From positions 4,278,001 to 4,342,000 of the forward strand of contig NZ_CP019113.1 in NCBI RefSeq assembly GCF_001888805.2: DNA of 64,000 nt, read 5' to 3'. Positions within the stretch are counted from its first letter, which is position 1; each line of letters opens with the position of its first letter. The notes under the pieces were generated by a model. It was not told where the DNA came from, searched no databases, and saw only the letters and a program-made list of their open reading frames with translations. The position numbers and the translations under genes were made by a program. Positions 52,610 to 63,207 of this stretch are shown in pieces. The DNA is from Enterobacter sp. SA187. Lineage in GTDB: Bacteria; Pseudomonadota; Gammaproteobacteria; Enterobacterales; Enterobacteriaceae.

Positions 52610-53458
52610 ATGAACTGTTTGATTCGCATCCGTCAGCGCTACCCTGGGCTGGCGCAGAGCGATAAGAAGCTGGCGGATTTTATTCTGGCGCAGCCGGACG
52701 TGGCCCGTCACCTTAGCTCCCAGCAGTTAGCCAGCGAAGCCGGCGTCAGCCAGTCCAGCGTGGTGAAATTCTCCCAGAAGCTCGGCTTTAAAGGGTTTCC
52801 GGCGCTGAAGCTGGCGATAAGCGAAGCGCTGGTCAGCCATCCGAACCCGCAGGCCGTGCCGCTGCATAATCAGATCCGCGGCGACGATCCGCTGCGTCTG
52901 GTGGGCGAGAAACTTATCCAGGACAATGTGAACGCCATGCATGCGACCCTGGACGTGAACAGCGAAGAAAAACTTCAGGAGAGCGTGCAGCTGCTGCGCG
53001 GCGCGCGGCGTATTGTGCTCACCGGGATCGGCGCATCCGGACTGGTGGCGCGGAACTTTGGCTGGAAGCTGCTAAAGATTGGCTTTAACGCGGTGGTGGA
53101 GCAGGATATGCACGCGCTGCTGGCAACGGTACAGGCGCTGGGGCCGGGTGACGTGCTGGTGGCGGTGTCCTATTCCGGCGAGCGGCGGGAAATCAATCTG
53201 GCGGCGGACGAAACCTTCCGCGTCGGCGGCAGGATCCTTGCCATTACCGGCTTTACGCCCAACACGCTGCAACAGCGGGCCTCCCACTGTCTGTACACCA
53301 TTGCGGAGGAACAGGCGACGCGCAGCGCGGCCATCTCCTCTTCCAGCGCGCAGATGATGCTAACCGATCTGCTGTTTATGGCGCTGGTGCAGCAGGATAT
53401 TGAACACGCGCCGGAGCGTATTCGTCACAGTGAAGCACTGGTAAAAAAACTGGTCTGA
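52610..53458 (+). CDS. murR: MurR/RpiR-family repressor of the murQP genes
   Basis: 282 aa. The N-terminal HTH has QSDKKLADFILAQP-type and VSQSSVVKFSQKLGFKGFPALK; the C-terminal SIS domain has LTGIGASGLVARNFGWKL and VSYSGERREINLAA. MurR of E. coli represses murQP and is released by MurNAc 6-phosphate. Divergent from murQ across a palindrome. It is about as similar to other RpiR proteins as to E. coli MurR, so the symbol rests on context. Confidence 0.85.
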   Translation: MNCLIRIRQRYPGLAQSDKKLADFILAQPDVARHLSSQQLASEAGVSQSSVVKFSQKLGFKGFPALKLAISEALVSHPNPQAVPLHNQIRGDDPLRLVGEKLIQDNVNAMHATLDVNSEEKLQESVQLLRGARRIVLTGIGASGLVARNFGWKLLKIGFNAVVEQDMHALLATVQALGPGDVLVAVSYSGERREINLAADETFRVGGRILAITGFTPNTLQQRASHCLYTIAEEQATRSAAISSSSAQMMLTDLLFMALVQQDIEHAPERIRHSEALVKKLV

Positions 53459-53472
53459 GCAGAAATTGGGCG

Positions 53473-53478
53473 TATAAT
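53473..53478 (+). promoter_or_regulatory. Probable -10 of yfhL
   Basis: A consensus TATAAT lies 37 bp upstream of the yfhL ATG and 15 bp after the murR stop. No good -35 was seen. Confidence 0.4.
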
Positions 53479-53514
53479 GCCCGCCCTGTTTGTGTTGTTT
53501 CTGAGATTTTCCTG

Positions 53515-53775
53515 ATGGCGCTGTTGATCACCAAAAAATGCATAAATTGCGATATGTGCGAACCAGAGTGTCCGAACGAGGCCATTTCGATGGGCGACAG
53601 CATTTATGAAATCAACAGCGATCGCTGCACCGAGTGTGTGGGCCATTACGAAACGCCCACCTGTCAGAAGGTGTGCCCGATCCCGAATACCATCTTAAAA
53701 GATCCGGCACATATCGAAAATAACGAACAGCTGTGGGATAAGTTCGTGATGTTGCATCACGCCGATAAAATCTAG
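53515..53775 (+). CDS. yfhL: YfhL, 2[4Fe-4S] ferredoxin
   Basis: 86 aa Alvin-type ferredoxin. The first cluster motif is CINCDMCEPEC; the second has CTECVGHYETPTCQKVCPI, with the long insertion between cysteines typical of the Alvin group. YfhL has been implicated in electron supply for tRNA hydroxylation by the TrhP pathway; I state this as recalled knowledge. Convergent with acpS, overlapping by 4 bp. Confidence 0.95.
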   Translation: MALLITKKCINCDMCEPECPNEAISMGDSIYEINSDRCTECVGHYETPTCQKVCPIPNTILKDPAHIENNEQLWDKFVMLHHADKI

Positions 53776-54152
53776 CTTTCGATAATCACCGTCGCACAGG
53801 CGTAGTGCCGCTCATCCGCCAGCGTAACGTGCATCGATCTGACGCCCATTTTTTCTGCCAGCTTCAGCGCCTCGCCCCATAACCGCAGGCTCGGCTTGCC
53901 CAGTTCGTCGTTGTACACTTCAAACTGATTAAAGGCCAGCCCGTTGCGAATGCCGGTGCCGAAGGCTTTTGCCGCCGCCTCTTTTACCGCAAAGCGTTTC
54001 GCCAGAAAGCGTACCGGCTGCTGATGCGAAGCCCAGATGGCCCACTCGTTATCCGCCAGCACGCGCCGCGCCAGGCGATCGCCGCTACGGGCGATCACCG
54101 CTTCGATACGGGCGATTTCGACAATATCCGTCCCTAATCCCAGGATCGCCAT
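53772..54152 (-). CDS. acpS: Holo-[acyl-carrier-protein] synthase
   Basis: 126 aa phosphopantetheinyl transferase. Mg-binding GLGTDIVEIARIE and RFAVKEAAAKAFGTG are conserved. It moves 4'-phosphopantetheine from CoA to apo-ACP. Its ATG shares one base with the pdxJ stop, so it is translationally coupled. Confidence 0.98.
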   Translation of the reverse strand: MAILGLGTDIVEIARIEAVIARSGDRLARRVLADNEWAIWASHQQPVRFLAKRFAVKEAAAKAFGTGIRNGLAFNQFEVYNDELGKPSLRLWGEALKLAEKMGVRSMHVTLADERHYACATVIIES

Positions 54153-54883
54153 TAGCGACGCGCTTCCAGCATCAGACGTTTCATTTCGCTGACCGCCTCT
54201 TTCAGCCCGCTCATTACCGCGCGACCAATAATCGCGTGACCGATATTCAGTTCGTGCATTTCCGGCAGGGCGGCGATGGCTTTCACGTTATGGTAGGTCA
54301 GACCGTGTCCGGCGTTCACTTTCAGGCCGAGGCTGGCGGCATAGGTTGCGGCTTTCGCGATGCGCTCCAGTTCCTTTGCCTGCGCGGCTTCGTCTTTCGC
54401 ATCGGCGTAGCAGCCGGTGTGGATCTCGATATAAGGTGCGCCCACGTCCGCAGCGGCTTTGATTTGCGCTTCATCGGCGTCGATAAACAGTGAGACCAGG
54501 ATGCCCGCATCAGCAAGACGTTTGCAGGCTGCGCGCATTTTTTCACGCTGACCGGCGACGTCCAGCCCGCCTTCGGTGGTCACTTCCTGACGCTTTTCCG
54601 GCACCAGGCAGCAAAAATGCGGACGGGTGTCACAGGCAATGTCCAGCATCTCATCGGTAACGGCCATTTCCAGATTCATGCGCGTATCCAGCGTCTGGCG
54701 CAGGATCTTCACGTCGCGATCGGTAATGTGCCGACGATCCTCGCGCAGATGCACGGTAATACCATCCGCGCCCGCCTGTTCAGCGATAAACGCGGCCTGC
54801 ACCGGATCCGGGTACGCCGTGCCGCGCGCATTACGCAATGTGGCAATGTGATCGATGTTAACGCCTAACAGTAATTCAGCCAT
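54152..54883 (-). CDS. pdxJ: Pyridoxine 5'-phosphate synthase
   Basis: 243 aa TIM barrel starting MAELLLGVNIDHIATLRNARG. GADGITVHLREDRRHI and NIGHAIIGRAV hold active-site residues. It condenses 1-deoxyxylulose 5-phosphate with 3-amino-2-oxopropyl phosphate. It follows recO by 26 bp in the recO-pdxJ-acpS group. Confidence 0.98.
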   Translation of the reverse strand: MAELLLGVNIDHIATLRNARGTAYPDPVQAAFIAEQAGADGITVHLREDRRHITDRDVKILRQTLDTRMNLEMAVTDEMLDIACDTRPHFCCLVPEKRQEVTTEGGLDVAGQREKMRAACKRLADAGILVSLFIDADEAQIKAAADVGAPYIEIHTGCYADAKDEAAQAKELERIAKAATYAASLGLKVNAGHGLTYHNVKAIAALPEMHELNIGHAIIGRAVMSGLKEAVSEMKRLMLEARR

Positions 54884-54909
54884 GACAGTCCTCGTATGAC
54901 ATGTTCATT

Positions 54910-55635
54910 TTATTGGGGATCGGGTGCCGCGCGCTTAGGAATGAACTGACGAAACAGTTCGCGACTTTTTAGCGGCTTACCGCCAAGGTACGGCTTTAAG
55001 GCCATGCGGGTAAAGCGTTTCGCGGCCTTCAGCGTGTCGGCATCAGGAAACTCGCGCTCCGCCAGCGCCCGCAGATGACGTCCGGTAAAGGTACGGTTAT
55101 CCAGCACGACACTGGCGATAAATCCTTTCTCTTCGCGATAGCGGTAGGTCATGGTGTCTTCCACCACGTCGCCGCTGCCTGCGCAGTGCAGGAAATCGAT
55201 GCCGTACCCCAGGTGACTGAGCAACGCCAGTTCAAAGCGGCGCAGAATGGCCTCCGGCGAACCGTTGACGCCCGCCAGCGCCTGGATACAGTGCAGGTAT
55301 TCAAAGAAGAGTTCAGAGAAGCGCGTCTCGTGCTCCAGCACGCGCGAAATCAGCTCGTTGATATACAGACCGCTGTACAGGGAAATTCCGCTTAAAGGCA
55401 GCGCCAGGGAGACGGCTTCGGCGCTGCGCAGCGTTTTGACGTTGCCGCGTCCGCCAAAGCGGAGCAGCAGAGGGGTAAAGGGTTGTAGCGCGCCTTTAAG
55501 GCTGGAGCGTTTAGAGCGTGCCCCTTTTGCGACAAGACGCACGCGACCGGATTCTTCCGTGAAGACGTCCAGCATGAGACTGGTTTCGCTCCAGGGACGA
55601 CTATGCAGGACGAAAGCGCGCTGCCAGCCTTCCAT
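54910..55635 (-). CDS. recO: DNA repair protein RecO
   Basis: 241 aa. An N-terminal OB fold (QRAFVLHSRPWSETSLML) is followed by a helical domain; the zinc cysteines found in some RecO proteins are absent, as in E. coli. RecO with RecR loads RecA on SSB-coated gaps. It starts 6 bp after the era stop. Confidence 0.98.
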   Translation of the reverse strand: MEGWQRAFVLHSRPWSETSLMLDVFTEESGRVRLVAKGARSKRSSLKGALQPFTPLLLRFGGRGNVKTLRSAEAVSLALPLSGISLYSGLYINELISRVLEHETRFSELFFEYLHCIQALAGVNGSPEAILRRFELALLSHLGYGIDFLHCAGSGDVVEDTMTYRYREEKGFIASVVLDNRTFTGRHLRALAEREFPDADTLKAAKRFTRMALKPYLGGKPLKSRELFRQFIPKRAAPDPQ

Positions 55636-55641
55636 AAGGGC

Positions 55642-56550
55642 TTACTTCAGATCGTCGGTGTAACCGAGACTACGCAGGGCGCGCTCGTCATCGGCCCAGC
55701 CGGATTTAACCTTCACCCACAGCTCAAGATGCACGGGGGCTTCAAACATGTCCTGCATGTCCTTGCGGGCTTCAATACCAATGGTTTTGATTTTCGCGCC
55801 CTTGTTGCCGATCACCATTTTCTTCTGCCCTTCGCGCTCGACGAGGATCAGACCGTTGATGTCGTAACCACCGCGCTCGTTAGTGACAAATTGCTCAATT
55901 TCTACCGTTACCGAGTAAGGCAGCTCTGCGCCGAGGAAACGCATCAGTTTTTCACGGATGATTTCAGACGCCATAAAGCGCTGGGAGCGATCGGTTATAT
56001 ACTCTTCCGGGAAGTGATGGATCGCTTCCGGCAGATGCTTACGCACAATCCCTGCCACGGTATCAACGTTCATACCGGTTTCCGCAGACATCGGCACGAT
56101 GTCGAGGAAGTTCATCTGGCTTGCCAGGAACTGCAGATGCGGCAGCAGATCGGCTTTCTCCTGCACGTTGTCCACTTTGTTCACCGCAAGGATCACCGGC
56201 GCGCGGGCATCACGCAGTTTGTTCAGCACCATCTCGTCGTCCGGCGTCCAGCGCGTGCCTTCCACCACGAAAATAACCAGCTCTACGTCGCCGATGGAGC
56301 TGCTTGCCGCTTTGTTCATCAGGCGGTTAATGGCGCGTTTTTCTTCCATGTGCAGACCCGGGGTATCCACGTAGATAGCCTGATACGGCCCTTCGGTGTG
56401 GATGCCCACGATACGGTGACGGGTGGTCTGCGCTTTACGGGAAGTAATAGAAATCTTCTGCCCGAGCAGATTGTTCAGCAGGGTGGATTTGCCAACGTTG
56501 GGACGCCCCACGATGGCAATAAATCCGCAGTATGTTTTTTCTTCGCTCAT
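55642..56550 (-). CDS. era: GTPase Era
   Basis: 302 aa. G1 GRPNVGKST, G3 DTPGLH, G4 NKVD, and a C-terminal KH domain with GNKGAKIKTIG. Era binds the 3' end of 16S rRNA during 30S maturation. Its start overlaps rnc by 4 bp (ATGA). Confidence 0.99.
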   Translation of the reverse strand: MSEEKTYCGFIAIVGRPNVGKSTLLNNLLGQKISITSRKAQTTRHRIVGIHTEGPYQAIYVDTPGLHMEEKRAINRLMNKAASSSIGDVELVIFVVEGTRWTPDDEMVLNKLRDARAPVILAVNKVDNVQEKADLLPHLQFLASQMNFLDIVPMSAETGMNVDTVAGIVRKHLPEAIHHFPEEYITDRSQRFMASEIIREKLMRFLGAELPYSVTVEIEQFVTNERGGYDINGLILVEREGQKKMVIGNKGAKIKTIGIEARKDMQDMFEAPVHLELWVKVKSGWADDERALRSLGYTDDLK

Positions 56551-57227
56551 TCCAGCTCCAGTTTTTTAAGCGCCTGTTCGGCGGCGGCCTGCTCTGCCTT
56601 ACGGCGGCTGGAACCTGTGCCTACCACCGGTTCGCTCAGACCACTTACCTGGCAGTGGATAGTAAATTCTTGATCGTGGGCTTCACCACGCACCTGCACC
56701 ACCAGATAAGACGGCAGCGGCAGATGACGCCCCTGCAGGTATTCCTGCAAACGCGTTTTCGGATCTTTTTGTTTATCGCCCGGACTGATTTCATCCAGAC
56801 GGCTTTGATACCAGTTGAGGATCAGTCTTTCGACGTTATGAATATCGCTGTCGAGGAAAATGCCGCCAATCAGCGCTTCAACGGTATCGGCAAGGATAGA
56901 CTCACGGCGAAAGCCGCCGCTTTTCAGCTCGCCCGGCCCGAGGCGCAGGCATTCGCCGAGTTCAAATTCGCGGGCGATCTCAGCCAGGGTATTGCCGCGC
57001 ACCAGCGTGGCGCGCATGCGGCTCATATCGCCTTCGTCCACGCGTGGAAAACGGTGATACAGCGCATTGGCGATCACAAAGCTTAAAATCGAGTCACCCA
57101 AAAATTCGAGACGTTCATTGTGCTTGCTGCTGGCACTGCGATGGGTTAATGCCTGCTGCAACAATTCCTGATGATGAAAAGTGTAGCCCAGCTTCCGTTG
57201 AAGCCGATTAATTACGATGGGATTCAT
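56547..57227 (-). CDS. rnc: Ribonuclease III
   Basis: 226 aa starting MNPIVINRLQRKLGY; the longer upstream frame is rejected because it enters the leader hairpin. The RNase III signature ERLEFLGDSILSFVIA and a C-terminal dsRNA-binding domain (GSSRRKAEQAAAEQAL) are intact. It cleaves double-stranded RNA in rRNA and mRNA, including its own leader in E. coli. Confidence 0.98.
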   Translation of the reverse strand: MNPIVINRLQRKLGYTFHHQELLQQALTHRSASSKHNERLEFLGDSILSFVIANALYHRFPRVDEGDMSRMRATLVRGNTLAEIAREFELGECLRLGPGELKSGGFRRESILADTVEALIGGIFLDSDIHNVERLILNWYQSRLDEISPGDKQKDPKTRLQEYLQGRHLPLPSYLVVQVRGEAHDQEFTIHCQVSGLSEPVVGTGSSRRKAEQAAAEQALKKLELE

Positions 57228-57261
57228 GCGATACCAGATAAAATAATGCGTAAAAAATACA

Positions 57262-57304
57262 GCACACGAAACCGACCTGAGCAAACCAACGCGGTTTCGT
57301 GTGC
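57262..57304 (-). promoter_or_regulatory. rnc leader hairpin, likely RNase III target
   Basis: GCACACGAAACCG and CGGTTTCGTGTGC form a perfect 13-bp stem around a 17-base loop, 35 bp before the rnc ATG. In E. coli RNase III cuts a stem-loop in this leader and so lowers its own mRNA; the same control is inferred. Confidence 0.75.
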
Positions 57305-57404
57305 CGTGGCACCTTGCAGCGCCAACCTTAAACTTCGGGGGAATATTCTATACACAACGGCGGGGTATGTCGTTAACGGAATAGATTTATCAGAGAAATA
57401 ATTT

Positions 57405-57431
57405 GGGTTGCAGCCATGACGACTGCAACCC
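57405..57431 (-). terminator. Hairpin between lepB and rnc
   Basis: GGGTTGCAG / CTGCAACCC, 9-bp stem with a 9-base loop, 7 bp after the lepB stop. No proper T-run follows, so read-through into rnc is likely. Confidence 0.5.
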
Positions 57432-57437
57432 GACAAA

Positions 57438-58412
57438 TTAATGAATGCCGCCGATGCGACTGAAACGCACGCCGGTTGGCCATTCACCTTCTTGTTTCTC
57501 GAAACTCATCCAGATCGCCGTCGCGCGCCCTACCAGATTCGCTTCCGGCACAAAGCCCCAGTAACGGCTGTCCGCGCTGTTATCGCGGTTATCACCCATC
57601 ATGAAGTAGTGTCCCGGCGGCACGATCCAGGTGGCCAGTTGCTGACCCGGCTGCTGGTAATACATCCCCAGCTGATCCTGCGCGATTGGCACCATCAGAA
57701 TACGGTGCGTCACGTCGCCCAGCGTCTCTTTACGCTCGTTAAGGCGAATGCCGTTGTCACGGGTTTCCCCTTTCGGCAGCGCGAAGAAACCGCTGCTCGC
57801 CTCACCGCCGTTTTTACGGCCGAAGGTCTGCACAAAATCGCCCGGCTCCACGTTAGAGTAAGTGATCGGCAGCGCGCTTTCGCACGCCTGACCAGAACGA
57901 CAGCCTGGCTGTACCGTCACCTGCTTGGTCACCGGATCGTAGCTCACCTTGTCACCCGGCAAGCCCACGACGCGTTTGATGTAATCAAGGCGCGGATCGT
58001 CCGGGTATTTGAATACGGCGATATCGCCGCGTTTCGGGTGACCCGTTTCAATCAAGGTGTGCTGGTAAATCGGATCTTTGATCCCATAGGCGAATTTCTC
58101 CACCAGAATGAAATCGCCGATCAGCAGCGTTGGCATCATGGAGCCAGACGGGATCTGGAATGGCTCGTAAATGAAGGAACGCACCACCAGTACAATGGCC
58201 AGCACGGGGAAAACCGATGCCCCGGTTTCCAGCCAGCCCGGTTTCGGGCTGACTTTTTTCAGCGTTTTCGGATCGATTGCATCGCCGGTGGCCGCCTGCG
58301 CCGCCGCCTGGCGTTCACGGCGCTTTGGTGCAAAGATAAATTTATCCACACACCATAACAGCCCGGTCACCAGCGTCGCGATCACCAGGATCAGGGCAAA
58401 CATATTCGCCAT
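57438..58412 (-). CDS. lepB: Signal peptidase I
   Basis: 324 aa with two N-terminal transmembrane segments. The catalytic dyad is Ser91 (PSGSMMPTL) and Lys146 (DYIKRVVGLPGDK); GDNRDNSADSR is the late conserved box. It removes signal peptides from exported proteins at the periplasmic side. It follows lepA by 14 bp. Confidence 0.99.
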   Translation of the reverse strand: MANMFALILVIATLVTGLLWCVDKFIFAPKRRERQAAAQAATGDAIDPKTLKKVSPKPGWLETGASVFPVLAIVLVVRSFIYEPFQIPSGSMMPTLLIGDFILVEKFAYGIKDPIYQHTLIETGHPKRGDIAVFKYPDDPRLDYIKRVVGLPGDKVSYDPVTKQVTVQPGCRSGQACESALPITYSNVEPGDFVQTFGRKNGGEASSGFFALPKGETRDNGIRLNERKETLGDVTHRILMVPIAQDQLGMYYQQPGQQLATWIVPPGHYFMMGDNRDNSADSRYWGFVPEANLVGRATAIWMSFEKQEGEWPTGVRFSRIGGIH

Positions 58413-58426
58413 GCCAACTCCTTAAT

Positions 58427-60226
<1,800 letters not shown>

Positions 60227-60407
60227 ATATGGAGATTTTATGCCTTACGGAAACTAAGAGGCCGCTGTACTGAGCCCACGTCTGTTGTCTGAAACGCCGC
60301 ATTCTACACTACAACCCTGACGCGGGGAAATGCTCATCCCGCGTACGGCGCGGCAGGCGACGGCGCTGTCTGTTGTACGGTAACGATTAAGGCAAAAAGG
60401 CGTGAAA

Positions 60408-60887
60408 TTATTGACTGGCGCTGGAGTGCGGCGTTTCCACTCGCAGCATGTCCGGCGGTAAACCCACGCTCAGGATCACCGGCTGCCAGGCGTCTTTCGC
60501 GGCCAGCTTCGGGGAAAGCGCGCGCGCCAGCAAAAAGCCGCCTGCTCCGCCCAGCACCGCGCCGCCCAGCGCTGCGAGATCGTAACCAAACAGGGTCTGG
60601 AAAATCCCCGCCACCGCAAACATACCCACCAGCGGCGTCATATACACTAACATTGCGGAGCCAAGCAGGCTGCCTTCAGCAATCCCCAGCTCGACTTTTT
60701 GACCGGCGACCAGTGGCTGGTCGCAGGGCACCACCAGCGTGTGCGTGGTCTGCGGCCCCAGCTTGTTGAGCACGCGGCTGCCGCAACCGGAACGCGAGGC
60801 GCAACTGCTGCAGGATGCTTTCACATCGCAGCTGACCATGGCTTCGCCCTGTTCCCATGAGACGACGGTTGCCCACTCTTTAATCAT
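60408..60887 (-). CDS. rseC: SoxR-reducing / sigma-E regulator RseC
   Basis: 159 aa. A cytoplasmic cysteine cluster (SCSSCASRSGCGS) precedes two transmembrane segments (about 76-125). RseC is a positive modulator of sigma-E and also acts in SoxR reduction with Rsx. It overlaps rseB by 4 bp; last gene of rpoE-rseABC. Confidence 0.96.
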   Translation of the reverse strand: MIKEWATVVSWEQGEAMVSCDVKASCSSCASRSGCGSRVLNKLGPQTTHTLVVPCDQPLVAGQKVELGIAEGSLLGSAMLVYMTPLVGMFAVAGIFQTLFGYDLAALGGAVLGGAGGFLLARALSPKLAAKDAWQPVILSVGLPPDMLRVETPHSSASQ

Positions 60888-61837
60888 TGTACTGCCCTGA
60901 ATTTAAGACTGTCCGCAATACGTTTTGCGGTCTGCGGCGGGAGTTCTCCCACTACGGTAATTTCGCTGTTGCCGCGCACGGTGGTATTGAGCGTACGACG
61001 CCCGGTACGCAGCATCTGATCGGTACTGTTCTGGTTTGCGGCGTTCACGTTCACCGAGAAGCTGAACAAACCATCTGAATAAAGGCGCGATTCAACGGGT
61101 ACATCCACCGTGGGTAATTTCCGGCGGCTGCTGGCCACTTCGCTGAAGCCCTGCGGCAGCCAGGACGGAGTCCAGTTGAATTCAATCTTATCGCCCGTCG
61201 GCACGGAGAGCAGCGGCGGCAGACTGGCTTTAGCCAATGACTGCATGCTGGTTCCCACCTGGCTGTCCACCGAGAACGCAATCACGCGGAACTGCTCCAG
61301 GGTTTCACCGTCGCGATCCAGCAGGTCAACGCGCAGCGGCAGTTTGCTTTCTGAATCGAGCCAGACGATATAGCTGTAACGCGTGCCGTCCCGCGCCACC
61401 ACGCGGATCACTTCGCACAGGCGGTCGGCAATGCGCGTACGTCCGACGGAGATAAAATCGTAAATGGCAGAGATGCGTTTGAAATCGGTATAGACCAGCG
61501 ACGGCAGCGAGTCGACGATGTAATCGCCGTTAAGCGTGAACGGCTCAAGACCAGGCTCGAAATAGCTGATTTCACTGCCGCGCTGTACGACTTCGCGGCG
61601 CGGGCCATCCATCTGCAAAAGCTGGGCAAGCGGCTGATTATCGAGACGGGCGTGGCGATAGCGTAATGACTCCACACCCTGCTTGTTGATGCTGACGAAA
61701 GACATCTCGTAATTGAGTGACTGGCTGGCCAGATTCATCTGCTGCAACAACGCCCCGGATGATATATCAGCCGAGGCGTTGAAGGAGAGGAACAGGCTAC
61801 CCGTCACAAAGGACATGGCATACCAAAGTTGCTTCAT
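60884..61837 (-). CDS. rseB: Sigma-E regulatory protein RseB
   Basis: 317 aa periplasmic protein with signal peptide (to FNASA). The MucB/RseB N-terminal domain and C-terminal domain are complete. It binds RseA in the periplasm and blocks DegS cleavage until lipopolysaccharide intermediates release it. Its ATG shares one base with the rseA stop. Confidence 0.98.
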   Translation of the reverse strand: MKQLWYAMSFVTGSLFLSFNASADISSGALLQQMNLASQSLNYEMSFVSINKQGVESLRYRHARLDNQPLAQLLQMDGPRREVVQRGSEISYFEPGLEPFTLNGDYIVDSLPSLVYTDFKRISAIYDFISVGRTRIADRLCEVIRVVARDGTRYSYIVWLDSESKLPLRVDLLDRDGETLEQFRVIAFSVDSQVGTSMQSLAKASLPPLLSVPTGDKIEFNWTPSWLPQGFSEVASSRRKLPTVDVPVESRLYSDGLFSFSVNVNAANQNSTDQMLRTGRRTLNTTVRGNSEITVVGELPPQTAKRIADSLKFRAVQ

Positions 61838-62490
61838 TACTGCGATTGCGTTCCTAAGGTTTGAGTACCGGGTACCTGGACTGCGGCTTGCTGAGTCTGG
61901 GCCTGCTCAAACTGAAGCTGTTCGGAGTGCAGGCGGCGTTGCAGTTCGTAATCCTGCAACATGGCATTGATTCGACGACGCTGTTCCTGCACCTGCTGTT
62001 GCTGACCTGCGCCAGGCTGGGAGGCATCAGCAGGAACGCCAAGGCTAACCGGGCTGGCTTTACCCATCATCGGCAGGGTATTGAATACCGGCGCCTCTGG
62101 CTGCTGGGTGGCATCAGACTGCCCGTTATAGTGCTGCACGCCGACGATAACTGCAAGCGATACACAGGCGGCCACGCCCATTTGCGTGAGCTGACTTGCC
62201 CACGGGCGCACTTTGCTCCAGAACGGCATTTTCTGCCATTGCTGCGGTGCAGGCTGCGCTTCAGGGATCAGCGGCGTCGTCTGGCGTTGCGGTTCGTCTG
62301 CAATGGCAGCCATCACGCGGGCTGAGATGTCGAAATGCAGAACATCGGCCGTATCGCCTCGCATTGAATCGCGGATAAGATGATAACTCTGCCAGGTTTT
62401 TTGCATTTCCGGATCGCGCGAAAGCTCGCTAAGGAGTTCGCTATCCAGCGTTTCACCATCCATTAAAGCGGAAAGTTGTTCTTTCTGCAT
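61837..62490 (-). CDS. rseA: Anti-sigma-E factor RseA
   Basis: 217 aa. The cytoplasmic anti-sigma domain (MQKEQLSALMDGETL...) is followed by one transmembrane segment (GVAACVSLAVIVGV) and a periplasmic domain; the region around the E. coli DegS cut site (ASPVSLG) is conserved. The Gln-rich tail binds RseB. The start at 62490 matches E. coli; an upstream in-frame ATG overlapping rpoE is less likely. Confidence 0.97.
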   Translation of the reverse strand: MQKEQLSALMDGETLDSELLSELSRDPEMQKTWQSYHLIRDSMRGDTADVLHFDISARVMAAIADEPQRQTTPLIPEAQPAPQQWQKMPFWSKVRPWASQLTQMGVAACVSLAVIVGVQHYNGQSDATQQPEAPVFNTLPMMGKASPVSLGVPADASQPGAGQQQQVQEQRRRINAMLQDYELQRRLHSEQLQFEQAQTQQAAVQVPGTQTLGTQSQ

Positions 62491-62522
62491 GCCTAAATAC
62501 CTTTTCCAGTATCCCGCTATCG

Positions 62523-63098
62523 TCAACGCCTGATAAGCGGTTGAACTTTATTATCAATGGCTTCCCGCGCACGGAAGATACGTGAACGAACCGTACCGAC
62601 CGGACAATCCATGATGACGGCTATCTCTTCATAGCTCAAACCATCCAGCTCCCGCAAGGTGATAGCCATGCGTAAATCTTCAGGGAGCGACTCAATGGTG
62701 CGGAAAACAATTTGTCGCAATTCTTCAGACAACATTAAGTTCTCAGGGTTCGAAATTTCTTTCAGCGCCCCGCCACTTTCGAAGTTTTCCGCATCAATTG
62801 CATCAACATCGGTAGACGGCGGACGACGCCCCTGAGCCACCAGATAATTTTTAGCGGTATTCACCGCAATACGGTACAGCCAGGTGTAAAAAGCGCTATC
62901 TCCCCGGAATGAATCCAGCGCACGATAGGCCTTAATAAAGGACTCTTGTACCACGTCCGGCACGTCGCCAGACGGCACGTAACGTGAGACCAGGCTCGCC
63001 ACTTTATGCTGGTAGCGTACTACCAGTAAGTTAAACGATTTCTGATCTCCTTTCTGGACCCGCTCAACAAGGACCTGATCCGTTAACTGCTCGCTCAT
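62523..63098 (-). CDS. rpoE: RNA polymerase sigma-E factor
   Basis: 191 aa ECF sigma. Region 2 has DVVQESFIKAYRALDSFRGDSAFYTW-type residues and region 4 YEEIAVIMDCPVGTVRSRIFRA. It directs the envelope-stress regulon. The start MSEQLTDQ is the E. coli one; a frame-open extension to 63149 is rejected. Upstream lies a sigma-E type promoter for autoregulation and short overlapping leader ORFs. Confidence 0.98.
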   Translation of the reverse strand: MSEQLTDQVLVERVQKGDQKSFNLLVVRYQHKVASLVSRYVPSGDVPDVVQESFIKAYRALDSFRGDSAFYTWLYRIAVNTAKNYLVAQGRRPPSTDVDAIDAENFESGGALKEISNPENLMLSEELRQIVFRTIESLPEDLRMAITLRELDGLSYEEIAVIMDCPVGTVRSRIFRAREAIDNKVQPLIRR

Positions 63099-63154
63099 CC
63101 GAGGTAATGTCTCCCCAAACCCTGTTTCCACGCGTAATCGAAACGCCACTCCAA
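63095..63154 (-). CDS. Possible rpoE leader peptide (RseD-like)
   Basis: A 19-codon frame from TTG (63154) ends in TGA overlapping the rpoE ATG as ATGA, the layout expected for translational coupling. In E. coli a leader peptide, RseD, upstream of rpoE is reported to couple its translation and be repressed by CsrA. The frame remains open about 18 codons further, without an ATG. A second frame, ATG 63180 to stop 63064 (38 codons), also overlaps the rpoE start. Which is used cannot be decided here. Confidence 0.3.
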   Translation of the reverse strand: MEWRFDYAWKQGLGRHYLG

Positions 63155-63179
63155 TACTGCACTATGAGCAAGCAGGTCA

Positions 63180-63207
63180 TTAGAGAATAGGTTTCGTGAA
63201 TAGTTCC
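63180..63207 (-). promoter_or_regulatory. Sigma-E autoregulatory promoter of rpoE
   Basis: GGAACTA (-35) and TCTAA (-10) are separated by 16 bp, the spacing of sigma-E promoters (GGAACTT-N16-TCTAA). It lies about 85 bp before the rpoE ATG. The rest of the 63208-63425 gap shows no gene. Confidence 0.7.

Noticed and set aside
55603..56673. 356-codon open frame opposite era and rnc
   Set aside because: Antisense shadow spanning two conserved genes.
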